64,000 bases of DNA from Acridotheres tristis (lineage: Eukaryota; Chordata; Aves; Passeriformes; Sturnidae), in assembly GCA_037013685.1 (NCBI GenBank), contig CM072886.1, positions 73,807,859-73,871,858 on the forward strand, given 5' to 3'. Positions 1 through 13,212 of this stretch are shown here, in pieces. Under the pieces are notes generated by a model. That model had not been told where the DNA came from and searched no databases. It saw only the letters and a list, made by a program, of their open reading frames with translations. Position 1 is the first letter of the stretch, and each line of letters opens with the position of its first letter. Made by a program: the position numbers and the translations under genes.

Positions 1-1654
1 AACCATTCCATAATTCTACAATTCTCTGGCACTGAGGCCAAAAAGCAGAGAAGAGTAATGTAAGTAAACTCTCTTAAACTTCCAAAATAAGATGGTTTTA
101 TATAAACTCCCTGCTGTTCTTTTCTACTTCCTAGCACATTCTCACAGGAATAACTTGTAAGAAAACACTGAGGTTGCAAGTGCTCTGGACACTGTTCTAA
201 TTTGCAGTATGAGTGAATGAGCCCAGTGCCTAGGAACAGCCACAGACAATGGGTTTTTCAATTGCATAGGCACATCTTTTGTGGTGGCGGAAATGTTAAT
301 TTCAAGTGCTTATTATATTTTTTAAATTATAGGATTCCATTTAACATACAGGTTGGAAAGCAATGTCAGGACACTGCCCTGTCTGCGTCATCAGTGGACT
401 CCAGCTACAGGTCTAACATGACAGAGTGCTCCTTTGTCTCCTCATCTAGAAGTAAAGATGCCAGATTGAAACTGAGATCAATACTAGGAGTAGCATCAAG
501 GCAGTTGATGTAGCCTAACACAATAAAAGCTATGCCTAATAAAGTAAAGTTAATTCTTGCTCCTGAGGCCACTTAGGTAGGATATAGAAAATTATGCATG
601 CCTTCCTATGGAAAGCTGAGCCATTGTACCTTTCCAGCTCAGAGATGCAAACACATCTCTTGACAAATAAACAAAAGCTATCCCTGAACTCATTGTGTGA
701 GATGCTGTAAGTGATGTTACTGCAGAGCTATAAAGCTCAGTTTAGCCAGCTCCCCTCTTTGGCTGTGCTATGAATTTCTCTTAAAAGAGTCAAAAAAGCA
801 AGATGAAGCCTTGATGCTATATGATAGACTATTGAGTGTTGTAGCAAATATAGACTGTATAGAATCAAAGATTTTTGTATTATATATGGAGTTTGTAGGA
901 TGCACACATTTCTGCACATTTTTCTGGGGTTTTGATTTCTGCACAATTTTTTGAAAGACAAAAAAACAGCACAGTAAAATTGCAATAGACTTGGCAGAGA
1001 CATTCTATTTGCTGTAAGAAATAATGCTTTTGGAGTACACTGAATATGTGTTCAAGCACCTTGTCCTTGTTTTTAGTTATGCTACTGCCTCAAGACCTAA
1101 ACCAGTCCTATGTTTGAATGCTTTATGCTTGCCACTTTCACAATGCTATTAAAAAATATCATGTTGTCATCTCTTGCTGCTGCAGAAAGTCACAAATCTG
1201 AATGATGTAATTCAGGTATTATTCCTGAGCTGTAATTGGGAGAATTTTCATATTTACTCTTCTTCATCTAGCTCCTTGTGTTCTAACCGTGCTGTATTTT
1301 AGCCCTGCAAGAAATTCCTGCTTTAAGATATATCTGCTCTATGGATATATGAACAACAAACTCTTTGCTTATATAGTATTAAAGATAGCCATATTTTTAA
1401 ATGCATATTTTCTGTGTGCCTTTTTGCAATCGACCTTGCAGTGATATTTCGAGTAATTGCTGTATCCCATTGTTTGAACTCACCGTATTGGTATAAAATG
1501 CTCTTGTCAAATCTTTATAGTCTTTAAAATCTTTATAGAACCAAAACCTGAGATCCTTCATTCTGTCAAAATCAACAATAAATGTAGTCTTACCAGTGCT
1601 GAGTAAGGGGGAAGGATCAAGTTCTTCTACCTGCTAGTCATATTTACAGTAAAA
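1..1654. other. AT-rich non-coding DNA, nothing recognised
   Basis: No open reading frame here has recognisable homology, and no repeat family, RNA gene or promoter could be identified. The short ORFs are what AT-rich vertebrate DNA yields by chance. Diverged old repeats could be present but are not visible by eye. Confidence 0.6.
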
Positions 1655-2320
1655 CATCCCAGGATCCTATTATTCATCCTGGCTGCAAAAGGCATATTGC
1701 CAGTTCATGTTTCCTTTGGTGTCCACCAGAATCCCTGGGTTCTTTTAGGCAAAGCTAGTGGCTACAAGCATACCTGGGGTCGTTCCTTCCCAGGCACAGA
1801 GCTTGCACTTCCCTCAACTGAATTTTGCAGCATTCCTGCCTGCCCATTTCTCCAGCTGGCCCAGGTCCCTCTGGATGGCAGCACAACCCTCTGGTGTACC
1901 AACCACTCCTTCCAATTTTGTGTCATCTGCAAACTTGCTGACAATAACAGTTCAGTACAGAACATGAATGATGGAATTGATCAGGATTGAAGCCCAAACT
2001 TATCCCTGGGTACACCACTAGTTATTGGCCTCCAACTAGGCTTTGTGCCACTGCTTACCACCCTTTGGGTTGGCTATTCATCAAGTTTCTCATCCTCCTC
2101 ACCATCTGCTTATCCAGCCCTCAGTTCAACAACTTCTCTATTATGACCCTGAGGTATCTTCACTGAAGTCAAGGTAGACAGTATCCACTGTTCTCCCCCT
2201 ATCTGTCAGGCCAATGCTTTCACCACAGATGTCTATCAAGCATGACTTCTCCTTTTTAAATCTCTGATGGCTGTACCTGATGGCCTGCTTGTCCTTCATG
2301 TGCCTGGAAATGGAACACTG
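1655..2320 (-). mobile_element. CR1 LINE fragment (antisense, reverse transcriptase C-terminal part)
   Basis: Read on the minus strand, this segment encodes the CR1 non-LTR retrotransposon reverse transcriptase from shortly before its catalytic motif into the C-terminal region. The catalytic FADD box is intact at about 1922-1933 in the context SKFADDTKL. It is followed by the CR1-typical AIQRDLxQLEKWA stretch, and an in-frame stop comes soon after. Further on, the GILVDTKGNMN stretch matches the conserved CR1 block that follows. The higher coordinates (about 2000-2320) match the upstream RT region only weakly. Frames shift several times and both element ends are missing, so it is an old, 5'-truncated, inactive copy. 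The family assignment comes from remembered CR1 protein motifs. The borders are approximate by about 30-50 bases, and the subfamily is not determined. Confidence 0.85.
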
Positions 2321-5300
2321 GGAACTGGAAAACAAGTTATCCGTATTAAAGGGTTTAAATACAGAGGCGATATTACATATTTGTTGCTTCACACATTGCA
2401 CAGTGACAGATGGGGAGATTAGAGGTAGTTTTTAGCGGGACGTGTTTTCTCTATTTTTAATTTACATATAGTATGTGAATTAATTTATTTATTACAGTAA
2501 GAAGAAAAGTAAATTGCAACTGGAAATGCACATATGATTGAATTCCTTATATTGAATCGGGTTGTGTTGTGTTAGCACAATGTGCCATAAACATTCCAAT
2601 CACTGTTGTGAGAATGAATTCATGTTGTTCCATACTCTGCTCTCATTATAACCTTTTTATTTCCATATAGCCATACTGAATTGTTGGGGTGGGCAATAAC
2701 AAACCATGTTAGTGCCAATTCCATCTCTCTTTAATGCCACTGACTTCATTTGTCCAGTGCCTCATGCTTACAATGAAGGGCATAGAAGGATAAAATAGCA
2801 TAGGTATGAGGTGGAAATCTGACCTTATTTAAGTGAAGGGGAATTTAGTCATGGCTGTCTTTGTAGTTGAAATTGTTTCTGTTATTTCAGGACAGTGCTG
2901 ATATGAAGGGGAAAAGCCTAAATTGAAAACCAATTTACCTAAATTGAAAAAAATGTTGAAAATAATTTTGATTTCACGTTATCTGTACTTAGGAATTAAT
3001 AAATCAGACAAACTTTGCAATTATTTTTTCAATGAACTCTAGAAGAACTCCAAACCCCAAACTTAGTTTATTTTGATTTCAGTTTCTTAAATTGTTTATC
3101 ATTGGAATTAAAATACAGTAAGGAGCAAAGCATCAAGTATATATATAAATAATGAATAATATTAATATGGCACTCTTTAAGATTCAGGTACACTTTTAAT
3201 TTGTAAACTAAAGTCTCTAGGATGACAATATTTACTTTATAAAACAACATAAAAATAACATTATGTTGGTTTTAGAAAAGGTAACAGCTGACATAATGAC
3301 AAGCCAGGCATTTATTTTCTGAGGCTGCTTTTTCACAAAACTGGCATGGGTAATTTGCTCAGAAAATAAGATATTGACAAGATACTTTTAAAACTCTTCT
3401 CTTGTCTTTGCTAGCTGGCCTTGTACATCTTTCTCCACTCTTGAGTAATGAAGAAATATGCCACGTTCCTCAGATTTTCCATACAAAGGGTCTGCATTAT
3501 TTCTTTTCTGAGTGTTTCTTTAAATATTCTGGAGGAATTACTTGTCTTTAAATAAAAAACAAAAATACCTATCAAAATTGTTATTTATTTCCCCATTTAT
3601 ATATTGTCTATTGATGACAGTAAATAATGATGTTATGGACCAGATTTCTTTCTTATAACTGTATGAAATTAAGGTCCATAGTCTATACCTAAAAGTGTCA
3701 GCGGTTCAAATTACCATTCTATGTTTTAAATCAATTTGTAGACGCTCATAAACTCTGTGTAACAAATAATTTTCATTTAGGTAGATATTCGATAGTTATC
3801 TGACAGCCTAAAAATGAAATGTATTAAATTTATAGAAGTTGCACTGTACAGTGAGTTGAGGAAAAGGTGCTTACAGTATGATTTAAAAAATGAACATGGA
3901 ATACCCATATTGTTTAGAGGACCAGCTATGACACATCTACATCTGATTGATGTGAACTTCTACCCGTGAAATTGTGATTGCTGTATTTCCAGCTCTTCTC
4001 TCATTTATGAAATGAACATATTTATCCTATGATGGTATTGCAGGATAAGCCTCTTTTTGCTAAGTAATACATCAACTCACTCATGCTTGTGTCTGTTCTC
4101 TTCTCACTGATGAATCCCACCTTTCAGTTAACCTCACCCAGAGCAGGGCTTCATGGCTGTTTAGAGGCAGAAATAGTAAGGACTGAATGGCCAATTTCTT
4201 AACATTGAAAATGTACCCTGTGAGTATATTAAATAAAAACATTTTATTGATGAGTAAGTGGCCTGCCTTTCACCCAGATCAGTGAGAGGGGTTGTGGCCA
4301 ATGCATTATGTCATTCAATACCACCTCCTGTCATTGTACGGGGTGGGGTCAAAAGGACTCTCTCTTCCCAGAAGAAGGTTGTGCTTTTCCAATGGAACCA
4401 CTGTGGCAGAGAGAGCGGCGCTGTAATGCTGGTCCCTACTGAAGGGAGACGTTTGGATGACATGGCAGCAGTCATATTGAGCTCTGCATTTTCTCTTTTG
4501 TACACTTCTGGTATTAGTGTTGTTGCCGTTACTGTTTTTTTTCTTAACTCATTGCTTTTTCCAGCAACTTGTTCTTACCTCAGACTGTGATATTTCCCTT
4601 TTGAGTCTGCAGTCCCCTTGTGCAGCCACTCAGGGGTAGAAGAGTGGAAGAGGGGAAGCAAGTAAGCAGCATGTGGAGGGCAGCACTAAACAGAGAGTAC
4701 TATTCTTAGACCACAGCAGTTAAGGTAACACATCTCAATGAGAGGAAATTTATGCAGTTTTATCCTTCATCTTTTACTCTTTTCCCCACAGATGAAAAAC
4801 GTTTACATAATCTTTACAAACTATAAGCATCTGGCTTAGACTGCTTTGATAAAAACAAAGACAAGTTGTAAAAGCTTGATAGAGAAAGACAAAGCACTTA
4901 CCAAAATATGTCTTTTCAAAAAAAAAATTTTTTTTTCTCTATGTCTACTAAAGTAAGCTTGTGGCAAGAAATGGTGGGATTCTACTCAGCTGATATTAAT
5001 TGGCTAAAGTTTTGCCATCTGATCTTAGCAAGCTGCCTATGATGCTTTCATAATTGAAGAGGGAAGACTTAGGTGCCAAACAAGATGCTAAATTTCATTT
5101 TGAAAAAGATGCCTGTGTTCAGATGGAAATAAACTTACTGACATTCTATTCTGGTAATGGGCTATCAAGTATCTAAGTTAGAGTGCAAACTCCATTAAAA
5201 AGACCACTCTTGAGAGCCTTGAGTTGCAATGATATTGCAAGGCATAGAGGTATGTTGCAGAATGTTGCACATTCTTTAAAATGTGACTTTTAGTTGTGAA

Positions 5301-5385
5301 AATGTTGAAATTCAGAGAACTTTAGTTTTAGTTAAGATGTTATATACCACCCATTCTTCTTAAGAATAATTCCATCAAGATGTAA
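2321..5385. other. AT-rich non-coding DNA
   Basis: No gene is recognised. The stretch 4256-4620 is less AT-rich than its surroundings and carries an unmatched ORF of 110 codons on the plus strand. It has no domain, signal peptide or repeat pattern that I can name, so I treat it as unexplained sequence rather than a gene. The rest is ordinary AT-rich DNA. Confidence 0.55.
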
Positions 5386-5962
5386 ATGTGTGTCACGGTT
5401 TAACCCCAGCCAGCTCACTTCCCTATCACATAGATTGCAGAGGAAATTGGATGGGTAAACAGTAAAGAACTCATGGGTTGAGATAAAGACAGTTTAACAG
5501 GGGAAGCAAAAGCTGTCCTCAGAAGCAAAGCAAAACATGTAATTAACTCACTGCTTCCCAAGGGCATGCAGGTGTTCAACCATCTCCAGGAGAGCAGGGC
5601 CCCATCAAGCAGAACAGTTACTTGGGAGGACAAACGCCGTCATTCCAAATTCCCATCCCTTCCTTCTTCCCCTCACTTTACACGCTGAGATGAGTTAATA
5701 CAGTCTGGAACATCTCTTCAGTCAGTTTGGGTCACCAGTCCCAGCTGTGTCTCCTGCCAGCCTCCTGTGCACCCCCAACTTCCTCACCACCATGGCAGTA
5801 CAGAAAGCAGAAAATCCCTTGGCTCTGTGTAAGCCCTGCCCAGCAACAACAAAAACATCTCTGTGTTTTCAACCCTATGTTCAGCACAAATACAAAATAC
5901 AACCCCATACTAGGCACCCTGAAGAAAATGAATTCCAGTCCAGCTGAAACCAGAGCAATGTG
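5386..5962 (+). mobile_element. Solo LTR of an avian endogenous retrovirus, with 5-bp target-site duplication
   Basis: The LTR proper runs from 5391 (TGTCACGGTTTAAC) to 5957 (ending AACCAGAGCA), 567 bp, with the TG...CA termini of retroviral LTRs. It is flanked by a perfect 5-bp duplication ATGTG at 5386-5390 and 5958-5962. Internal landmarks shared with the other LTRs here include an ATGGGTTGAGATAAA block near 5475 and a TCAGTTTGGGTCA block near 5720. There is no gag, pol or env nearby, so it is a solo LTR left by recombination between the two LTRs of a provirus. The 5-bp duplication fits an ERVL-type or class I integrase rather than a 6-bp ERVK type, but the family name is an inference. Confidence 0.88.
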
Positions 5963-8900
5963 TATAACATGCATTTTACCAATACATTATTAATATGTTT
6001 CTCAAGTAAATTATATGTGTGTGTGACTATATATTAGCAATGCCTTTTTTACTTATCTCTTACTTGCACAGGTAAGGACAATGTCTTGCAGAAAAGTCTG
6101 GCCCACAATCTGTTGGGTTGCAAATTTCATGTGCATAATCTCACTTGGTTCACTGGAACCATTTTCTGTGAGAATGCAATGAAAAAAGTTGAAGCATGGG
6201 GTGAATTTTTTTAATGAAATGTGAGGGATACATCCTGTGTTGTTCCTTTGGTCTCTCAAACTTACTGTTTGCTGGGCAGGATGTTGTAAAGAACATATCT
6301 GGGCAGCTTGCCTGCAGTTATTCGCTGCACCCTGCTATGCTGCTACTGGTATTTGAGCTAATTAGGACTAACTCAGATATGTCTGTGTGAGTTTCAACCA
6401 TTCCCAGTCTGCTTGCTGTTGAGGATAAAATCACTCATAAGTTCTGGAACATGAATATTTGTGTCTGATGTTTTACAAAATGTGATACTCCTGAGCTTTG
6501 TGCTTTGGGACCTGCATGAAAAGATTGTTAATGTATATAATACCAAGTGGAAGTGAAATGACTGGAAATATGCCTATTAGTATTGAGAATGAGGCATAGA
6601 AAGAGACAGCATTGTGCTACAAATTGAAGGGTGCAGACATCATCACCGTTGCCATAGCTTTCCTGTGTGCTTCAAAAACCAGTTTGGAAAAAAGATGCAT
6701 GCAAAAAGGAAGATGATTTTTTTATGTGAGCAGGTGTAAAGGACGAAAAATTGAGGTGAAGGCAGACATAAATAATGGGAAAGCCCTAATCACTTGAAAA
6801 GCAGGCAGCTATTTAGGCCAATTCCAGAAGTATTTTAACTATTGTGAGAGTGATTGAAATATTGGGAAAAAATGTTGGAATAACAATGTAAACTCACTTT
6901 TAGAAATTCTCAGTTGCAGTCAACATTGCCTATGAATTTCTGTTCTGGTATATCTATAGTAATACACAGACTTTTTCCTGGCCCACTCTATGCATATTTC
7001 ATTATTCTTTTGTTCCATGCTTTAGAGAAATGATTCAGGTGTTTAGACAAGTGTGATGAGTGGATTTATCATTAATCTCACATGTATATTTTCCTGAATT
7101 ATAAAATAAATGCTTCAAAGTACAGACACTTTCTTTTATTTTATTTTCAGGTGTTGGTTGTGAATTCTAGACTTTTCATGTCTTTTATTTATGCAGAAAT
7201 TTCTTTTTGAAAAAGTAACATTTTCAGAATTAATGGTCAATGATACAGTACAGTAAATTGCTCTGTCATTTCAACACACTTCTTGTGCAAGTTCTTACTT
7301 TGAGGTTATTCTAAGACATGTATTTTACCATTGTTTACAAGACAGTAGAGTTGTTTTCTATGAGTGCATGCCTGTATTTAATTATTTTCTAAACCAAATT
7401 AAAGCATTTTCATCTTGGTATCATGCTCATGGAGATCAGATTATTTATTATTAATACAGTGTTTTCTTCAACAAATTAATTTTTTATTCATAATATCATC
7501 GTAAATAAATAATTTGTGCCTTTTTATCATTAATGACATGGGACAAATATGCTTTTGGTTGATTGCAAATGTGCTGCTGTGCAAATGTCAATGAGATAGA
7601 GTTAATTTTATGCCATTTTCTATAGTTTTAATTAAGTAATAAAAGAAGACATCCAAAATAATTACATACAATTTCCTGTTTGAAGAATATAAAACTATAG
7701 CCTGTGCAAACAAAAAGAGTGCTAGACAAAGAAAACAGACACTTTCCTGCTTAGCCTAGATAACCTTAGGTACTTTAAATTATTAGAATCAGCAACATTC
7801 AGAATGTATTAACAAATTTTAATTAAAGATGAGCTGATATGTAAAGCTAGTCCACTTGTAGTTCCCAACACCTAAGAACCAGTATTTGCCCTACTTTGAT
7901 AATAACTCACTTAACTAACAACACTGAACTGCACAGCACTGTTTAATTTTGGACACAGATTTAGGTAAAATAAATAATTAAGAAATAAAATTGTTTAAAA
8001 GAACTTGGTTCCTAAAGCAGTAATTAGGTTTCTATCAACAGCACTTTTGAGCTCCATCCTTGCTCAATAGCATCCAAATATAATTATGGAGACCTGGAAA
8101 TAAAATCCACCTCTTTCTTTTAGAGCTGAAATATGCTGAAGAAAGGGAACAAAAAATGAAGCTGCAATAGCCTCTGTGTAACCCAGAAGCACCTGGGAAG
8201 AAACTCAGGACTTCTGGTCTGAATCCCTGACATTTTTATGTCCATTGCATAAACTAAACTTATCTTCTCCATGTTGGGTAACATCATAGCTGGGCCAGGT
8301 ACTTTGTTTTCTTTGCCACTTTTCCTATCTGCTAGAAGTCCTTTCTGCACAGCACTCTGAATTTTGGTGAGGGTGATCTATGACCTTACTCCAACAGGCT
8401 CATGTAAGCAAAACAAACCTAACTAAACCTCTCAGTCAAAATGCAGCATTTGTTTGTGTTGTGATATGCTCATGTCATCACCAAGCATCCTTCTCAAGAG
8501 TCCTGTACATACATAGGTGTGTGGTCTGTTATGAAAGTCTTGTGATTGTTACTTTCTTGTAATAACATAAACCCCATTCTATCATAGGAGCTAACCAAAA
8601 ATGTAATCACTGGATGAAATAATAAATTTAATAGTTTCATCCTGGTTACAATGTACTGTAGGAACTTATCCCATTTAATTTGTTTCCTACTGCTATAGAA
8701 TTTTGAGGTCACAAGTGGTAAGTTGCTTGCAGTTGTCAGTGATTGGATTGGTAATCATGTGTATTGTCTGCAAAGCTTGCAAATGATGAAACCATACAAT
8801 TGTGTTATTAATATCAAAATATGCCAATAAAGGCTTTTTTCCCGCCTTGTCATTTCCAGGAAATATTTTCCTGAATATGTATCTTAAATAAAGTTTAAAA

Positions 8901-9029
8901 GGAGAATTAGTTTTAAGAGAATGTAGAACTCAGAGAGGGAGAAAGCTTTTAACTTTGCTTTCAAATTCTTACAGAAGCAAAATATATTTTTTATTATTCT
9001 TTTTTGAAACAGCAGTTTTGGCTCAAGTA
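5963..9029. other. AT-rich non-coding DNA
   Basis: No gene or identifiable repeat is visible. The part 7440-7700 is dense in TAATTA-like homeodomain motifs and has two TGCAAATG octamer-like motifs about 18 bases apart (near 7563-7590). Such density can mark a non-coding regulatory element, but it is also common in AT-rich DNA, so this is only noted. Confidence 0.5.
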
Positions 9030-9121
9030 CTTAGAGCTTGGGAAGCAGACAATTTTCCAAGACACAGAATAGGTGTATTAGTTCTGTATCTTGGAAAGTT
9101 ATCTGCTTCCCAAGCTCTAAG
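9030..9121. ncRNA. Near-perfect 40-bp-arm hairpin; candidate miRNA precursor, hairpin RNA or fold-back element
   Basis: Bases 9030-9069 and 9082-9121 are reverse complements. Of 40 pairs, 37 are Watson-Crick, one is a G-T wobble and two are C-A mismatches, with a 12-base loop at 9070-9081. The arms run from CTTAGAGCTTGGGAAGCAGA on the left to TCTGCTTCCCAAGCTCTAAG on the right. The size (92 nt) is that of an animal miRNA precursor, although the pairing is more complete than in most conserved pre-miRNAs. That suggests a young hairpin, a miniature inverted-repeat element or a fold-back replication product. No known miRNA seed is recognised, and no flanking target-site duplication was found. Either strand could give the hairpin transcript. 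Expression is unknown. Confidence 0.45.
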
Positions 9122-10523
9122 AACCTGAAAAGGTGTAACTATTCTATAGGTTATTACATTTCATTTTAAGGGCATCTCCAGACAAAGGGATAGCTAGAGA
9201 GAGAAATGCACAGGTTACAGGAGTGAGAGCTCCCCTTAGTGCTGAATATTACAGCACATATGCAGTGTTTGAAATTGTCAGGGGCCTTTTTACATCCCCC
9301 CTCACTCCTCTCTTCTCATTGGGGCTTTCTGTACTCTTGGATTGTTTATCCACTATTCAGTGAGCTACACTATTATACAAAATGTCAATATCAACATAAA
9401 GTGCAACTGAAACAAGCATTTAACATATCAATGGAGCAGAAAGCAAAAGTTCTCAGAGATGGGCAAAAATTATTTCAATTTGACCTGATTGTATATCTTC
9501 TAGATTTTGTACAGCTTTCAGAGGCTTTGTACAGCCTTTTTTTTTTTTTACTTTGGAGCTTTTGATTTGGATAGGTATGTGTACTGTACTTCTTAGATTG
9601 TAACACCATTCAAAACTACTCCCCAGGTTTGTATCAGTTGTGACACAGAGAATAATTTTTGCTCTTAGATGATTCACTTCCTGGATTTAGCTTGGATACC
9701 TCACATCTGCAGTTGCTGTCCTAAATTCCAGACTATGATGTATCTCTTACAGACCTAAGGAAAAATCTCCCTGACAGCAGTATCATACAATAGTATTATC
9801 CTATGTTCTCCTGTAGCCCTAATGTAGAAATGTCTGTGTCCCTGAAATCATTTGGGATTGCAAACAAAGCAAAACCAAACTAAAATAAAGTGGAAAAAAA
9901 GGTGATTGTACAGAAGTTATTTGGACAGTAGAAAGCCAAGGTTCAAAAAGGGAGTTTAATTGTCTAATTTTTTTACTTACCATTGGAACTGAATATGTGA
10001 GCTACATCTAGTCTTGTAGAGAGCATGTTTTCTATTAGACTCCCCAGATGTAAAATTAATCAGGCATAGAATTCCTAAAATCACTAGAATTGGGCAGGTT
10101 TTGCATTTAGTTGATCCAATTTTGAGTACAGATAGGCCCACATCAAATGAGATACCAAGTAAATTAGAATTTTCTGGTTTCTTGACCCTAGTTTTTTGTT
10201 CATGATTAATTTTAAGACTTTTGCCAGTGTCTAAGAACAGACCATTCTCTTTTTTAAAAAGTGATGAAAGTGCAATAAGTTTTATTTTCAGTTCTTCTTT
10301 TTATTATTTTTTTTTTTATTTGTGGATCCTTTGTCAAACTGAATGACTGTATAATATACAGTAAGACTAGCACTGCCTTCCCTCTGGTGGTATGTTAAAT
10401 TCTTCACTAGAATCTCATTATTAGTTGCTGAGCAATCACCATAATTGTCCCATCTGCCTCCATTTCATTCTAGTTATAAGCATCTTTTCCCTTAGTCCTC
10501 TCCTCTTTTTTTTACTCTCCATG
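9122..10523. other. AT-rich non-coding DNA
   Basis: Nothing recognised. The ORFs around 9239-9677 overlap on both strands, run into a T-rich tract near 9540 and show no homology. Confidence 0.55.
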
Positions 10524-10682
10524 GCCTCAGGCAGGTCACTCACCCTCTCTACTAATGCTTCTCCATCTGTAAAATGGGAGTAATGTGCGTTGTTGGAAAG
10601 ATTAATTAATGAATTAATATTTGTAAAGCACTTGAACGATGAGAAGCACTAGATAAAGGCTAAGTAGTGTAATTATTATTCT
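10524..10682 (+). mobile_element. MIR-like ancient CORE-SINE remnant
   Basis: The order of motifs matches the MIR SINE. It reads GGCAGGTCACTCACCCTCTCT, then CATCTGTAAAATGGGAGTAA, then TTGTAAAGCACTTGAAC, then a TAGATAAAGGCTAAGTAG block and a terminal ATTATTATT. In the mammalian MIR consensus the same blocks appear as a CAAGTCACTTAACCTCTCT block, the ATCTGTAAAATGGGG core, TGTAAAGCGCTT, AGTAGGCGCTCAATAA and the ATTATT tail. An old tRNA-derived SINE that is still readable by eye in a bird is notable, because neutral copies should be heavily eroded. It may have been kept for a regulatory role. The assignment is from memory of the consensus, and the borders are approximate. Confidence 0.72.
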
Positions 10683-13212
10683 CAGAAGTGCCTTCATGAA
10701 TAGGGGAAAAAAAGACACAGGGTTTTGGCAAACCGATTAATATCAGTATAGGTGGTTCTGGAGATAGATGAACACAGGCTAGTTGGCTCTGCTAGCAGAG
10801 AGACAAATTAACATGAATCAATATGTAGTGTTTGTGGGTTTTACCCATGGTTTTTAATAGAAAGTATTAATATTATACATTTTCACATCAATCACAAATT
10901 ATAGCTTGAAAACATGAGAGAAAATGTGACTGTGTATTTAGGAAGAGAGGCCCTGCATCTTCCAGCTTCCACATTCTTCTACTCTAATTCCATATATGCG
11001 AGGGTCTTTTAAACATGCTACTTATTACAGATGCAAATGGAACTGAGAGAGTAAGAATAAATATTTTAAGGTAATAATGGACAGTCTCAACTTTGTATTG
11101 TGATCATGAGACCATCTTCTCTACCCCCTACCAAAAGGCAAGTAATTTCCTAGTGCTATAATTAAGCTATCTTTCATTCCTCCATCTTCATAAAAAGGGA
11201 ATAGGAAGTCTAATGCCTCAAAATGAGTATGATCACATAATGATACTTCCTGTCCAGAAAAGATATAATTACTAACTTGAACATTTTTTTTTTCAAATGT
11301 GTCATATGATTAATCTGGCAAATGTGGCTAGAGAATTCTATTCTGTTTAATCAGTGGAGGCTCAATTTTATTACTTAGCCACTTTCTCAAACCGTGCCAT
11401 CTTCAAAAGAGGTAACAGGTGTCTGTGCTTTGTGGAGGCATGTTCTCTTCCAACATGCTTCCAGAGCAAGACTGTGTCAAAGAAACTGTTCCAGCATGCT
11501 CTGTACTGGTTTTTGGCTGCAAACTGCAGTGATGTAGACTTCGTATATTATTGCCTTTTCATTCAGCTCATCATTTAAGGTAAACCTTAGGAAACCTGAT
11601 AATCACAAAGGCTTATGAGACTTTTGAAGTGCAGGATATAGTCAAAAACAGGCAAACGAGAAATAACATGCAGGTCTGCAAAAGGAAGCAATATTTTTTT
11701 CTGAATTTTTATTATAGGTAAGCAGACTCATGGGGGAGTAATATGTAGTGTGTAATATGTATCATATGCTTGTAATAGGAGGGTGTTAGAGAGGGTAATG
11801 ATGTGAGTGGTAAGAACAAGAAGGAAGCTCAAAAAGGTTAGATTCTGCTAATCAGTGTCTGTGTCTTTGTACTAGATTGACATTTTCATGTTCCTTGGTT
11901 CCTAAAAATTAGATTTATATACAGTATATGCTTTAGTTTATTTATGTCATGGGAGCCACTCAGTTTATTACATAATTGGATGCAATGCATTGCTTCTGGG
12001 AGTAATAATCTTGCCATTTGGCACATGGAAGTCACTAAATAACTTCTATTCCTGATAACCTCTGAAGAAGCTAGGATGAGGGACTGCCTTACCCTCCTGT
12101 TCACTGTCAGCTTGATGTGGTGTAGCATGAGTATTCCCACAGCAAATCTAACCAAGTGCTAACCAGCATGGTCCCACATGCTCACCCCTTATAAATAAGG
12201 GCTTGTCCTACTGGCTGCTATTCCCATCAGCCTACTCTTTCAGGGCTTGGCACCATAATGCTGCAGGTACTCTTTATTTTATAGTCCAGCCTTCTTCCCT
12301 GTTACGAGGAAGTTGTCCTTTACAGTCAATGGGCTGGTGTCTGTTATCTGAGGGAAAACTTGTTTCAGACTATGAAGAATGGTATTGTACGAGGATTTAA
12401 AATGTTTTCAGCCATGATCTTTATGCTCCTTTACAGCATTTCCAGATCCTCCTGAACAGTAGTTGAGGGAATGAGGAATAAAAGCAATTTTGTTAGCATT
12501 TGATTCCTACATAAGTTTTTGTTTTTTTTTTTTTTTAATGTATATATGGAAATATGCAGCAATTATTCTCCCTGTTTTTCCCTCTATACCTATCTATTCT
12601 AACACTGCCAAGAAAATGCAGTATACTTCTCCTTTATAAGACTGGCAAAATAGAGAGCAAGAAGACAAGGAGAGAGGAATATTAAAAGAGATTGGAAATT
12701 TAGAAAAACAGATTAAAGATGACTCTGGAATGGAAAAACTGAAAAAGAGCAGAGTAATATCATATAAGAAAACAGTCAAGGGTGAAATGAAAATAAAAAC
12801 AAACCAAAACAATCAAAAAAAAAGAAATAAATACAAGTTCCCCATAGTTAGAAGACTAAAATCTAGTCAGACAGATGCAAGTTAGGATTTCTGGAAAGTT
12901 AATTTTAATTAGTTACTATATTACTATATATTACTATGTTTTCCTGAGCTTTTTTTTTTTTTTTTTCCCAGAAAGGAATAGCATCTGAAAAATCTCAGGC
13001 AGAGATGTTGTCACATCCTAAGATCTGATTTTCTCTATTATTATGAAAGCCCTGTGGTTACCCTGAAAAATGGACAGATATGATGCTTTATGACACTGAA
13101 AATGTGGCCCTTAAAGTATGCTAGATTAATAGTATTAGTGTGAGTAAGTAGCAGACAGGCTTCAGCGATAAAAATGCCAGGGAGAATCCCAAGACTAAAT
13201 TGCAGTTCAGTT

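Noticed and set aside
4258..4590. 110-codon ORF as a protein gene
   Set aside because: There is no recognisable domain, no splice or promoter context, and its length is not exceptional for a 64-kb vertebrate window. It is kept only as an unexplained block.
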